Origin: JBHICC01 sp046759385
GTDB taxonomy: Bacteria > Pseudomonadota > Gammaproteobacteria > Acidiferrobacterales > SPGG2
Length of the DNA: 64,000 nt
Direction of reading: 5' to 3'
Assembly: GCA_046759385.1 (NCBI GenBank)
Contig: JBHICC010000005.1
Location: forward strand, 1-64,000
The position numbers were made by a program, and so were the translations under genes. The notes beneath the pieces were generated by a model that worked only from the letters and a program-made list of their open reading frames with translations, was not told the origin of the DNA and did no database searches. This document shows, one piece after another, positions 45,225 to 55,000 of this stretch (its first letter is position 1; each line of letters opens with the position of its first letter).

Positions 45225-46187
45225 GTGATTTTTATCGAGGCCGACCGCGTCCACGCGCTGCTTGATTACCCATCGGTAGTGAAAGCCTTCGAGCAGTACC
45301 ACAAGGAAGGAATCGACACGCTTGATGAGTTACTCATGGAGCAGCCAAGCCCATCGGGCAGCCCGACTCACTTCTTTCTTCGCGCCGCTTGGAAACACCA
45401 ACAGGCGTTGGGTGTCAAGCTGATCACGGTTTTTCCTGAGAACGAAACCGTCGCTACAGGCTTGCCATCGGTGCAAGCGGTATACGTACTGTTCAATGGA
45501 CACAACGGCCAGCCCGAGGCTTGCATCGACGGCACCGCACTGACCTATCGCAAGACGGCGGCTGACTCGGCATTAGGTACCAGGTTTCTCGCAAGGGACG
45601 ATGTGCAGACGATGCTGATGGTCGGCGCCGGTGCGATGGCGCCGCACTTGATTCAGGCGCACATAGCAGTGCGACCTTCGATAGCGCGTGTCTTTGTCTG
45701 GAACCGTACTGCCTCGCGTGCTCGGGCGCTAGTCGACAGTCTCCATCTCAAAGACATTGAGATTCAAGCAACAGAGGACTTGCCCACAATTGTACAGGAG
45801 GCCGACTTGATTTCCTGTGCGACCATGGCCTCGACACCCTTGATCAAAGGCCAGTGGCTCAAACCGGGTGCTCATCTCGACCTCGTTGGAGGCTTTACAA
45901 ACGCGATGCGCGAAGCGGACGATGAGGCTGTGCGTCGCGCAACGGTTTTCGTCGACATGCGGGCAACGACGATCAGTCACTGCGGGGATATCTCGGGCCC
46001 GATCGAGGCGGGCGTGATCACAGCGGACGATATCCGGGCCGACTTTTTCGATCTCTGTCAGGGTAAGTACAGCGGGCGCAAAAGGCCGGAGGAAATTACT
46101 TTATTCAAGAACGGTGGTGGTGGACATCTTGATCTCATGACCGCACGCTTCCTGCTTTCGCGTGTGCAGTCACTAACGGTCGCCTAA
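45225..46187 (+). CDS. ornithine cyclodeaminase/mu-crystallin family enzyme
   Basis: This 320-residue NAD-dependent enzyme has LGVKLITVFPEN with the substrate-carboxylate Lys, DGTALTYRKTAADSALGTRFLAR and the nucleotide-fold glycines in VGAGAMAPHLI, then LDLVGGFTNAMREAD. Members include ornithine cyclodeaminase, EutC-like proteins of ectoine use, ketimine reductases and alanine dehydrogenases. It starts with GTG at 45225, 84 bases after the M20 gene. An ectoine-type or imino acid step is a fair guess; I cannot name the substrate. Confidence 0.88.
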   Translation: MIFIEADRVHALLDYPSVVKAFEQYHKEGIDTLDELLMEQPSPSGSPTHFFLRAAWKHQQALGVKLITVFPENETVATGLPSVQAVYVLFNGHNGQPEACIDGTALTYRKTAADSALGTRFLARDDVQTMLMVGAGAMAPHLIQAHIAVRPSIARVFVWNRTASRARALVDSLHLKDIEIQATEDLPTIVQEADLISCATMASTPLIKGQWLKPGAHLDLVGGFTNAMREADDEAVRRATVFVDMRATTISHCGDISGPIEAGVITADDIRADFFDLCQGKYSGRKRPEEITLFKNGGGGHLDLMTARFLLSRVQSLTVA

Positions 46188-46224
46188 TCCTATGCTATAG
46201 TCGTCCTACGCAGACCGTACCGCA

Positions 46225-47145
46225 ATGACCTCTGCCAAAGCGCAACCTAGCTCAGCCGCTGGATACCCACCGGGCGTCGCCTACATCGATGGCCGCTTCT
46301 GCCCGCTATCAGAGGCCAAGGTATCGATTCTAGATTGGGGATTACTTCGATCCGATGCGACTTATGATGTCGTGCACGTATGGCACGGTCGCTTTTTTCG
46401 TCTCGATGCGCATATAAGTCGTTTCCTGAAGTCAGCCGCACGGCTGCGACTTAACGTCCCGCTTGGCCCTGACGAGCTAATCCGCACGTTGAAGGAGGGC
46501 GTACGCCGTTCGGGTCTGCGCGACGCCTATGTAGAGATGATTTGCACCCGCGGCGTAGCACCGCCCTCGAGTCGAGACCCGAGAGACGCCACCAACGAGT
46601 TCATGGCCTTCGCCATTCCGTTTGGTTGGGTCGCCAACGAAGAGCAGCGTGCCCGCGGTCTACATCTCGCCGTAAGCGGCATCTGTCGTATTTCGCCTGA
46701 AGCCGTCGATCCGCGGATCAAGAATTATCACTGGCTCGATTTTGTCCAGGGCCTGTTCGAAGCGTATGACCGCAATGCCGAAAACGTCATCCTTGTCGAT
46801 CGCGACGGCAATATTACCGAAGGGCCAGGTTTCAATGTGCTCATGGTTAAAGATGGACACGTTACCACACCGGCAGTGGGGGTACTGGAGGGTATCACCC
46901 GGCGCACGACACTCGAACTATGCGCAGAGGTTGGGATTCGCGCGAACGAGGAGCCTATACCCGCAGCGACGATAAACGATGCGGACGAGGTGTTCATTAC
47001 CTCTACGGCCGGTGGAGTCATGGCCGTGACATGCGTCGATGGTAAACCGATTGGCAACGGGAAGCCCGGCCCGATCACGAAACAACTAACAGATTTGTAC
47101 TGGGCTAAACATAAGGATCCGGCGTGGACAACACCCGTTGACTAG
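46225..47145 (+). CDS. class IV aminotransferase
   Basis: This 306-residue fold-type IV PLP enzyme has the PLP Lys at 166 in RIKNYHWLDF, the Glu that binds the pyridine nitrogen near 199 in NITEGPGFNV, and LEGITRRTTLELC. The family covers branched-chain aminotransferase, D-alanine aminotransferase, (R)-amine transaminases and aminodeoxychorismate lyase. The opening (AYIDGRFCPLSEAKVSILDWGLLRSDATYDVV) is like the D-amino acid or (R)-amine branch. It belongs to the plus-strand catabolic unit and presumably moves the amino group of the substrate made by the genes before it. Confidence 0.87.
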   Translation: MTSAKAQPSSAAGYPPGVAYIDGRFCPLSEAKVSILDWGLLRSDATYDVVHVWHGRFFRLDAHISRFLKSAARLRLNVPLGPDELIRTLKEGVRRSGLRDAYVEMICTRGVAPPSSRDPRDATNEFMAFAIPFGWVANEEQRARGLHLAVSGICRISPEAVDPRIKNYHWLDFVQGLFEAYDRNAENVILVDRDGNITEGPGFNVLMVKDGHVTTPAVGVLEGITRRTTLELCAEVGIRANEEPIPAATINDADEVFITSTAGGVMAVTCVDGKPIGNGKPGPITKQLTDLYWAKHKDPAWTTPVD

Positions 47146-47215
47146 GGGTTGACCTAGGATTGCCTAGCCGGGAAAAGAACGGAATAGCAAGCTTGTACTA
47201 ACGAGGAGTTGAATC

Positions 47216-48517
47216 ATGCGCAATTACGCGTCTGTCGATCAAAGTGAGCGCAAGGTGCCGATAAACCTGCGGCAATCCGGACCCACGCCGGTGGAGATGC
47301 TCATTTCCACGCGTGTGCGCAAATCGCCTTATTGGCACTTATCGATCGAAGCGGGATGCTGGCGAGCAACGATTTATAACCGCATGTATCACCCGCGTGG
47401 GTACGTCAAACCCGTAGACGGCGGCATGATGGTCGAGTACGACGCCATCGTTAACCATGTCACTTTGTGGAACGTCGCGGTCGAACGCCAGATCCAAGTT
47501 ATTGGCCCTGACGCCGAAGCCTTTGTGAGCTATGTCGTCACGCGCGATGCCACGCGTATCCAGCCCATGAGTGCGCGTTATGTGATCTTATGCAACGAGA
47601 AGGGCGGCGTCTTGAACGACCCAGTCCTGCTTCGGCTGTCCAAGCATGAGTTCTGGTTCAGCCTCTCCGATTCGGACCTGATGCTCTGGCTCCAGGGCGT
47701 CAATGTAGGGAGGCGCTTTAAGGTCGACATCAATGAGATCGATGTTTCACCGGTGCAGATACAGGGCCCCAAATCCGTTGCGTTGATGATAGACCTCGTT
47801 GGCCCGCATGTCGCCGATCTGCCACCGTACGGCCTCATGGAAGCGAAGGTAGCCGGTCACCCCGTTATTATTTCTCAAACCGGTTTCTCTGGCGAAAAGG
47901 GCTATGAGATCTATTTGCGCGACGCTACGCTTTATGCGGAAGACCTGTGGTACGCGGTGCTCGACGCAGGCAAGCCTCATAATTTGAGGGTGATCGCCCC
48001 GGCACATCACCGTCGTATTGCCGCCGGAATCCTTTCCTGGGGCCAGGACATGGATGCGGAGACGGTGCCTTACCAGGTCAATCTGGGCTATCAAGTACCG
48101 CGTAACAAGAAGGCCGATTACATTGGCAAGGCAGCGCTGGAAGAAATGCGCAAGGCGATCGATAGCGGCAAGCCGCCTTTTAAGAACACGTTAGTAGGCA
48201 TGGCATTGGGGGGCAAACCGATCAATGATTATGCGCCGGACTTCTGGCTGATCGCCGACGCCCGCGGCGGTGATCCAGTTGGTTACGTTACGTCGCCCTG
48301 GTACTCGCCCGAGCTGGAGACAAATATCGCCATGGGTTTCGTGCCGTTGGCCTTATCAGCGCTGGGCACTACGCTGAAGGTGTGGCTGCCCGAGCACTAT
48401 CAGACAGAACCTGGCAGACCGGTAGATGCCACCGTGGTGGAAGTACCGTTTAGGCCATCGGTCAACCCCAACGTTCGCGAAATCGCCAAGGCCCACGGGC
48501 GTGATTATGTTTCATGA
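47216..48517 (+). CDS. GcvT-family demethylase, DmdA-like
   Basis: This 433-residue THF-dependent aminomethyltransferase-fold protein has TRVRKSPYWHLSIEAG, YNRMYHPRGY, LWNVAVERQIQVIGPDA, NDPVLLRLSKHEFWFSLSDSD and GFSGEKGYEIYL. This pattern is close to DMSP demethylase DmdA and its unproven relatives rather than to glycine cleavage GcvT. It would take a methyl from a sulfonium or N-methyl substrate onto THF. A GAGGAG site precedes the ATG. The BCCT transporter and AcuI genes beside it recall DMSP gene sets, but the N-methyl-amine genes nearby leave the substrate open. Confidence 0.83.
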   Translation: MRNYASVDQSERKVPINLRQSGPTPVEMLISTRVRKSPYWHLSIEAGCWRATIYNRMYHPRGYVKPVDGGMMVEYDAIVNHVTLWNVAVERQIQVIGPDAEAFVSYVVTRDATRIQPMSARYVILCNEKGGVLNDPVLLRLSKHEFWFSLSDSDLMLWLQGVNVGRRFKVDINEIDVSPVQIQGPKSVALMIDLVGPHVADLPPYGLMEAKVAGHPVIISQTGFSGEKGYEIYLRDATLYAEDLWYAVLDAGKPHNLRVIAPAHHRRIAAGILSWGQDMDAETVPYQVNLGYQVPRNKKADYIGKAALEEMRKAIDSGKPPFKNTLVGMALGGKPINDYAPDFWLIADARGGDPVGYVTSPWYSPELETNIAMGFVPLALSALGTTLKVWLPEHYQTEPGRPVDATVVEVPFRPSVNPNVREIAKAHGRDYVS

Positions 48518-48527
48518 CCCTCCTTCT

Positions 48528-48569
48528 CTTGCTTCCCCGGGATTTCGATTGCGACAAAGTGGAAGCAAG
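48528..48569. repeat. inverted repeat in the gap before the BCCT gene
   Basis: CTTGCTTCC at 48528-48536 and GGAAGCAAG at 48561-48569 are perfect 9-base inverted arms with a 24-base loop, in the 151-base gap between the DmdA-like and transporter genes. It may be an operator or an RNA stem that sets transporter expression. There is no T-run, so a terminator is unlikely. Confidence 0.45.
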
Positions 48570-48668
48570 CGTATGGTGTCTTCATCGCCCCGAGGGTAGA
48601 AGATAGCAAGTCAATAAACGCTAAAGAAAAGTAGATCACTACAGCACCAAACAGACAGGAGGTCAGTC

Positions 48669-50309
48669 ATGAAACCTCACGTGGCAAAATCGGGATTCCT
48701 AGGCGGTACAAATCCCACAGTTGCAATCGTCTCCAAGGTCGTCATTGTTGTTTTTTTGCTGTTCGGGTTATTGCAGGCCGAAGCGATCCATCAGGCACTC
48801 GGCCTAGGCGCCGAAATTCCTTCCAGAACGTTTAATGCAGTCAAGGGTTTTATCCTGGGTACCCTCAAGTGGTACTACATCGCCATCGTGGCATTCTTCT
48901 TGTTCTTCGTCCTCTGGCTCGCAGTCAGTCGCTACGGTAGCGTGCGATTAGGCAAAGACACCGACCGACCCGAGTTCAGCAACTTCGCCTGGTTTGCGAT
49001 GCTGTTCGGTTGTGGCATGGGTATCGGGCTGGTGTTCTGGAGCATCGCCGAACCGATTTACCATTTCCAGAGTAATCCGTTCATTGAGGAAGCCCAACAG
49101 AAATCGGCGCTGGCGGCGGTGACCGCGATGCGACTTACATTTTTCCACTGGGGCCTTCATCCGTGGGCGATCTATGTCATCGTTGCGCTGTCGCTTGCTT
49201 ACTTCTCTTACCGCAAAGGTTTGCCGTTGACGATCCGCTCGTCACTGTATCCGATCATCGGAGACAGGATTTACGGTCCGATCGGGCACGCCGTCGACAT
49301 CTTAGCCGTGTTCGCGACGGTGTTTGGTGTGGCCACGTCACTTGGCCTCGGCGTGCAACAGATGAATACGGGCTTGCACCAGATGTTTGGCATGCCGGTC
49401 GGAGTACCGTGGCAAATCCTATTGATTGCGATTATCTCAGCGATCGCCGTTGTGTCGGTCGTTTCGGGTGTCAACAAGGGCATCCGCATACTGAGCAATC
49501 TGAATCTGTGGCTCAGCTTTGCGATCCTTATCTTTCTATTGGCCTTTGGGCCGACGCGCTTTCTGTTGCGGACGTTACTGCAAAGTACCGGCGACTACTT
49601 GGCAAACGTGATTCCGCTAAGCCTTTGGACCGACGCTAATCAGGACCGACCGTGGCAAGGCTGGTGGACGGCGTTCTATTGGGGGTGGTGGATCGCCTGG
49701 TCTCCGTTTGTCGGCATGTTCATTGCCCGCATCTCCAAGGGGCGCACGATTCGCGAGTTTGTTATCGGCGTGCTGTTGTTGCCGACCACATTCGGATTTA
49801 TCTGGCTGACCCTATTCGGTGGAACCGCGCTGTACATCGAGTTAGCCGGCCAGGGCGGTATCGTCGCAGCGGTCAAGCAAGACGTCACGCTCGCGCTTTA
49901 CACCACCTTGGACAAGATGAACCCCACCGTGGTTGGGCTATTCACTTGGGAGTGGCTGGCGACGCTATTCGCATTCGTGGCTACATTGCTTATCGCGACG
50001 TACTTTATTACGTCCTCTGACTCCGGCACGTTGGTGGTGGCGACACTGTTGTCGATGGGCGACCCGAATCCACGTACATTGCATCGCGTGATTTGGGGGT
50101 TCGGCGAAGGCGCCGTGGCGGCAATCTTGTTGCTTGCCGGTGGACTGGGCGCGCTGCAGACGGCTTCGATTACGGCGGCATTGCCCTTTTCAGTGATCAT
50201 GATTTTCATGTGCTACGGGATCGTCAAAGCGCTGCAGCAAGAAGTCGTCGGGCCACAATATGCACCGGCTAAGGGCGCAAGCGGCGGAGGCGCCAAAAGA
50301 GCCCGTTAG
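48669..50309 (+). CDS. BCCT family betaine/carnitine/choline-type transporter
   Basis: This 546-residue membrane protein has twelve predicted helices and the BCCT hallmarks GMGIGLVFWSIAEPIYHF, MRLTFFHWGLHPWAIY, WTAFYWGWWIAWSPFVGMFIARISKGRTIREF and YFITSSDSGTLVVATL. The tryptophan-rich helix 8 segment forms the quaternary-ammonium box. It takes up betaine, choline, carnitine or DMSP with Na+ or H+. An AGGAGG ribosome site precedes the ATG. It lies downstream of the DmdA-like gene and convergent with acuI. Confidence 0.94.
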   Translation: MKPHVAKSGFLGGTNPTVAIVSKVVIVVFLLFGLLQAEAIHQALGLGAEIPSRTFNAVKGFILGTLKWYYIAIVAFFLFFVLWLAVSRYGSVRLGKDTDRPEFSNFAWFAMLFGCGMGIGLVFWSIAEPIYHFQSNPFIEEAQQKSALAAVTAMRLTFFHWGLHPWAIYVIVALSLAYFSYRKGLPLTIRSSLYPIIGDRIYGPIGHAVDILAVFATVFGVATSLGLGVQQMNTGLHQMFGMPVGVPWQILLIAIISAIAVVSVVSGVNKGIRILSNLNLWLSFAILIFLLAFGPTRFLLRTLLQSTGDYLANVIPLSLWTDANQDRPWQGWWTAFYWGWWIAWSPFVGMFIARISKGRTIREFVIGVLLLPTTFGFIWLTLFGGTALYIELAGQGGIVAAVKQDVTLALYTTLDKMNPTVVGLFTWEWLATLFAFVATLLIATYFITSSDSGTLVVATLLSMGDPNPRTLHRVIWGFGEGAVAAILLLAGGLGALQTASITAALPFSVIMIFMCYGIVKALQQEVVGPQYAPAKGASGGGAKRAR

Positions 50310-50321
50310 CCCTTCTCTCAG

Positions 50322-50395
50322 CCTTCCCCCCCAAAGGGGGAAGGTGTGGTTCCCCGCTTCTCCTGACCTTTCCCAGCTCGTGGGGGAGGTCAGGA
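50322..50395. terminator. two-hairpin bidirectional terminator region
   Basis: The gap between the convergent BCCT and acuI genes holds two stable stems: CCTTCCCCC/GGGGGAAGG (50322-50344, 5-base loop) and TCCTGACCTTTCCC/GGGGGAGGTCAGGA (50361-50395, two G-T pairs). The second extends into the last codons of acuI. The G-rich palindromes resemble those in the element at 16288-16468. Neither stem has a clear T-run on either strand. Confidence 0.55.
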
Positions 50396-51391
50396 GGAGG
50401 CGTTTACATCCACGACCACCCGGCCACGTATCTGCCCCTTTAAGATCGCTGGTGCTATCTCGGGCAGTTGAGACAAACCGACAGTCTGCGTCATGGTCGC
50501 AAGCTTCTCCATCGGCAAATCACGTGCGAGCCGCGCCCATATTGCAGGCCGTTGCGTTGCGGGGTACATCACCGAATCGATTCCTTGAAGGGCGACGCCG
50601 CGAAGGATAAACGGGAACACGGTGGTCTCGAGCTGCATGCCGCCAGCAAGACCGCAAGCAGCGACCGTTGCACCGTAACGCATCTGACTGAGCACCGCGG
50701 CCAGCGTTTGCCCGCCAACCGTATCGACGGCACCGGCCCAGGTTTCCGATTCTAGTGGCTTAGCGGCACGCGCCAGTGCCGCGCGATCAACTACATTGTG
50801 TGCACCGAGTGAGTACAAGTAGTCGTGCAGCTCGGCGCGCCCGCTCGAGGCGGTGACCTCGTATCCCATGTTAGCGAGCAAGGCCACCGCTAGGCTGCCA
50901 ACCCCGCCAGCGGCACCGGTCACAACCACCTGTCCACCATCTGTTTTGAGTCCTCGCTGTTCAAGCGCAATCATGCACAGCATGGCCGTGAACCCGGCAG
51001 TACCGATTGCCATGGCTTGCTCAGGGCTCAGTTCCTGCGGCAGGTGCGTTAACCACTTGGACTTGAGTCGTGCTTTCTGCGCGTAGCCACCCCAGTGACC
51101 TTCGCCAACGCCCCACCCCGTCAATAGCACGCGATCACCCTGCTTGAAATCGGGTGACTCAGATGCTTCAACGACACCAGCCAGATCGACCCCGGGCACC
51201 ATCGGAAAGCGTCGCACAACCCTGCCTTTCCCGGTAATCGCCAGGCCGTCCTTATAATTGAGGCTCGAATAATCGACGCGCACCACTACATCGCCTTCGG
51301 GAAGCGCACCGGTCGTTAACTCTTGGAAAGCGTGAACGGTCTTACCTTCTTGCTGGTTGACGATCAGCGCCCGGAATTTCTGATTTGACAT
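50390..51391 (-). CDS. acuI: acryloyl-CoA reductase AcuI (MDR family)
   Basis: This 333-residue NADPH-dependent medium-chain reductase has FRALIVNQQEGKTVHAF, YSSLNYKDGLAITGKGRVVRRFPMVPGVDLAG, GWGVGEGHWGGYAQKARL and VTGAAGGVGSLAVALL, which define the YhdH/YhfP-AcuI group. AcuI reduces toxic acryloyl-CoA to propionyl-CoA and is a common partner of DMSP catabolic genes. It lies next to the DmdA-like and BCCT genes, though on the opposite strand. Related quinone-oxidoreductase activity cannot be excluded. Confidence 0.88.
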   Translation of the reverse strand: MSNQKFRALIVNQQEGKTVHAFQELTTGALPEGDVVVRVDYSSLNYKDGLAITGKGRVVRRFPMVPGVDLAGVVEASESPDFKQGDRVLLTGWGVGEGHWGGYAQKARLKSKWLTHLPQELSPEQAMAIGTAGFTAMLCMIALEQRGLKTDGGQVVVTGAAGGVGSLAVALLANMGYEVTASSGRAELHDYLYSLGAHNVVDRAALARAAKPLESETWAGAVDTVGGQTLAAVLSQMRYGATVAACGLAGGMQLETTVFPFILRGVALQGIDSVMYPATQRPAIWARLARDLPMEKLATMTQTVGLSQLPEIAPAILKGQIRGRVVVDVNASS

Positions 51392-51411
51392 TAAGAGAGC
51401 CTCAGTTGACG

Positions 51412-52086
51412 TTAAGTTTTCGGATTCAATTGTGCATTGAGCTTTTCTGCACTGATGGCATTAGATACGGCGGGCTTGGAAGCTACAATGGCAAGTTCAT
51501 ACTCCGCCGCGGCGTCTGTGAGCCAGCGCCAGACATAATCGGCAAAGCTGCGATGCACATAGACGTCATACGTTGGCACTTTGTCAAGCTGATGCAGTAA
51601 CATGTGACAACGAGCAAGTCCTGTCTGCGCGCACTGGCCCGGCCCGAACGCACGTGGATGTAGATCGATGCTGCAGCCTTTCATCAGCACATCGCGTGCA
51701 TACGGACCCGACATACCGATGATGATACGGCTGTCACTGACGTTGCTGACGGCAACATGCTGACCGGAAAGAGCCTTTCGCAACTTTTCCGTTGCCGCTT
51801 CGTCACGTCCGTCCGGCAATACGATCAGCCATTCATCAGGACCCAGCCAAAGCGCCGAAACGCCCTTTTTTTTGCTGACGGTGTTTGACTCCGCCGGCAC
51901 ATTAACCCCTAATGCTTGCTGCACCCCCTTTACGAATGCGGGATCCTGGCAATCGCCACGCAAAGCGAGCTGACCTCTAAACGGACGTTCGCACAGACTA
52001 ACACCCGCCTCGCCCGGGTCGGTCACCGCGCTGACCTCGAGATGGCGATGTGTCAGCGCGCTTTGACGCAAATAGTCCTTATTCAC
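51412..52086 (-). CDS. soxG: sarcosine oxidase gamma subunit
   Basis: This 224-residue protein begins NKDYLRQSALTHRHLE and contains SDSRIIIGMSGPYARDVLMKGCSIDLHPRAF, LARCHMLLHQL and YDVYVHRSFADYVWRWL, all typical of SoxG in heterotetrameric sarcosine oxidase. SoxG is GcvT-like and caps the alpha subunit. The GTG at 52086 overlaps the end of soxA by eight bases with GGAAGGG upstream, which decides it over a start at 52179. It is last in the soxBDAG unit. Confidence 0.92.
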   Translation of the reverse strand: MNKDYLRQSALTHRHLEVSAVTDPGEAGVSLCERPFRGQLALRGDCQDPAFVKGVQQALGVNVPAESNTVSKKKGVSALWLGPDEWLIVLPDGRDEAATEKLRKALSGQHVAVSNVSDSRIIIGMSGPYARDVLMKGCSIDLHPRAFGPGQCAQTGLARCHMLLHQLDKVPTYDVYVHRSFADYVWRWLTDAAAEYELAIVASKPAVSNAISAEKLNAQLNPKT

Positions 52087-55000
52087 GTAATCGTTGCCCT
52101 TCCGGATCGTAAAACTGCGGCTGGGTAATCGTCGCGGCAATCGCTTTACCTTCAACAGGTATATGGACGATCTCACCATGCCGTCGCCGCCCGCCTTTCA
52201 CTAAGCCAAGCGCGATGGAACGCTTAAGGTTGGCGCTGTAGTAACTCGAAGTCACATGCCCAATCATATCTATCGGCGGTTTCTGATTCGGATTCACGAC
52301 AGTTTGCCCTCCTTCGGGCAACACTTGGTTGGGGTCCAATGTCAGTAAACCCACGAGCTGTTTGCGATCCTTACGAACCGTGTCTGACCGAAACAGCGAG
52401 CGCTTGCCAACAAAGTCCTTGTGCTTGCTCACCATGCGTTCCATACCGAGATCAATCGGTGTTACCGTACCGTCTGTATCCTGACCGGCAATGATGTATC
52501 CCTTTTCAGCCCGCAACACATGCATCGTCTCGGTGCCAATCGGGGTAATGCCATATTCCTCGCCGGCGGTCATCAAAGCGTTCCAAAGCGCCAAGCCGTA
52601 GCGCGCGGGTATGTTAATTTCATACGATGACTCACCCGTGAACGACACACGGAAGACTCTTGCGCGTATCCCAGCGACCGTGCCCTCCCGGTGGCTCATG
52701 AACGCGAAGCCCTTCGCACTTAAGTCAATGTCGTCTGTGAGTTTGGCCAATAGCCGGCGCGCAAACGGGCCCGCAATCGCCACGGTGGCCCAGTGCTCAG
52801 TCATCGAGTTGCAATAAACCTTGAGCTCAGGCCATTCCGTCTGTAGCCATTCTTCCAGCCACGCGAGCACGCGGGCGGCGTTGCCACTCGTTGTTGTCAT
52901 CCAGTAATGGTTTTCGCCGATACGTGACGTGACACCGTCATCAAACACCATCCCGTCCTCGCCGCACATGATGCCGTAGCGGCAACGGCCAATAGCGAGT
53001 GTCTTCCAGCTGTTCGTATAGATACGATCGAGGAGCTCAACCGCATCTGGTCCTTGGATGTCGATCTTACCCAACGTGCTGGCATCGAGGATGCCGATCG
53101 CATTACGGGTCGCTAAACTTTCGCGGTTTACCGCATCGTGCATCGATTCGCCAAGGCGTGGATAGTACCAAGGACGTTTCCACTGCCCCACATCCTCGAA
53201 CTTGGTACCGTTGGTGACGTGCCACTGATGAATCGAGGTCAACCTGGTCGAATCGGCAAGTTCGCCCACGTCACGACCGGCGATGGTGCCAAATGTCAAA
53301 GGCGTGTAAGGCGGTCGAAAGGTTGTAGTACCGACAACAGGAATATCCTCACTGAGCGTTTGCCCCAAGATTGCTAGTGCGTTGATGTTCCCAGTTTTTC
53401 CCTGGTCGGTCCCCATACCGATAGTCGTGTATCGTTTCAAGTGCTCGACCGAACGGTAACCCTCGCGCGCCGCTAATGCGATGTCGGTTGCCGTAACATC
53501 GTTCTGAAAATCGACGAAGTGCTTATTGGTCGGGCCACCCGACCCCTTACGCGGCACCATCCAGCACGGACGCAGCGGTGCTGCCTCGACCAACTTAGCC
53601 GATGGGGCCCCCAATCCCTCCATCTCTCTAAATCCGGCGTCTGCCGCCGCGGCGATTCCCGCGGCATGCCCTTCGTGTAAACATTCTGCGAGCTCGAAAT
53701 GCCCGTTCGCGCCACCAACCGAGCGCTGGTGCTGCACCGATTTAGCGGGCACAAAACAGGCACGATCACGATCGTATTCAAGCCGACCGCGCGATTGAGA
53801 AAACAGATGCACGACGGGACTCCAACCGCCGGACATGCACAAGAAATCGCAAGCGACCGTCCGGGGCGCGCCGGTGATGCCCCTGCCGCTTTCGTCCAGC
53901 GCCATCACTTCAACACGTCTTACCCTGTTTGTCCCGAGCACTGCGACGACAGCGTAGCCATTCAGAATCTCGACTCCATGGCTTCGCAGTACTGTCGTCA
54001 ACGAACTCTTTGGCTTCGGGCGGGTATCCACGAGCGCGACGATAGCGATGCCGGCATCTAACAAGTCGCGCACAACCCGATAAGCGCTGTCGTTGTTAGT
54101 AAACACCACGGCCCTGCGCCCTGGGCTGACGGCATAACGGTTTACGTAGCATTGTGCCGCTGAGGCCAACATTACACCGGGTCGGTCGTTGTTGTGGAAC
54201 ACGATCGGACGTTCCAGTGCGCCAGTGGCCAGCACAACCTGCTTTGCCCTTATCTTCCACAGGCGCTGCTTCGGCCTGTGTCCTCCCTTCCCTGGGCCTA
54301 CGTGGTCTGTGATGCGCTGTGCAGCGATCAGGTAATTATGATCGTAATACCCGGTGACCGTAGTACGTGACAGCAGCGAGACCTCTTCCCTGCCTTCAAC
54401 TTCATCGACCACTTCTGTAATCCATTCCTCAGCCGGTTTGTCATTGATCTCTTCCTCTTTACTGAGCAGTGAACCACCGAGCTCCGACTGTTCATCGACC
54501 AATATGACGCGCGCCCCGCACTGCGCCGCCGCCCGCGCTGCTGCCAGACCGGCGGGGCCAGCGCCAACGACCAACACGTCGCAGTGGACATGCGTTTTGT
54601 CGTACTGGTCGGGATCGACCCCCACGGGTGCCCGCCCCAGCCCTGCTGCCTTTCGGATGAAGTGCTCGTAGTGCCTCCAGAAGCGCTTAGGCCACATGAA
54701 GGTCTTGTAGTAAAAGCCAGCAGGTAGAATGTGTGATAACGCATTATTTATGGCACCTAGATCAAATCGTACGCTTGGCCAACAGTTCTGGCTTGCCGCT
54801 TCGAGCCCCTCGTACAGTTCCACCTGGGTCGCCCGCAAGTTGGGCTCAGTGTGCGCACCGCTGTTGAGTTGGACAAGTCCATTGGGTTCTTCGCTGCCAG
54901 CGCTGAGAATGCCGCGCGGCCGGTGGTACTTGAAGCTGCGTCCGACCAGATGGATACCATTAGCCAGCAGTGCCGAAGCCAGCGTGTCACCGATATAACC

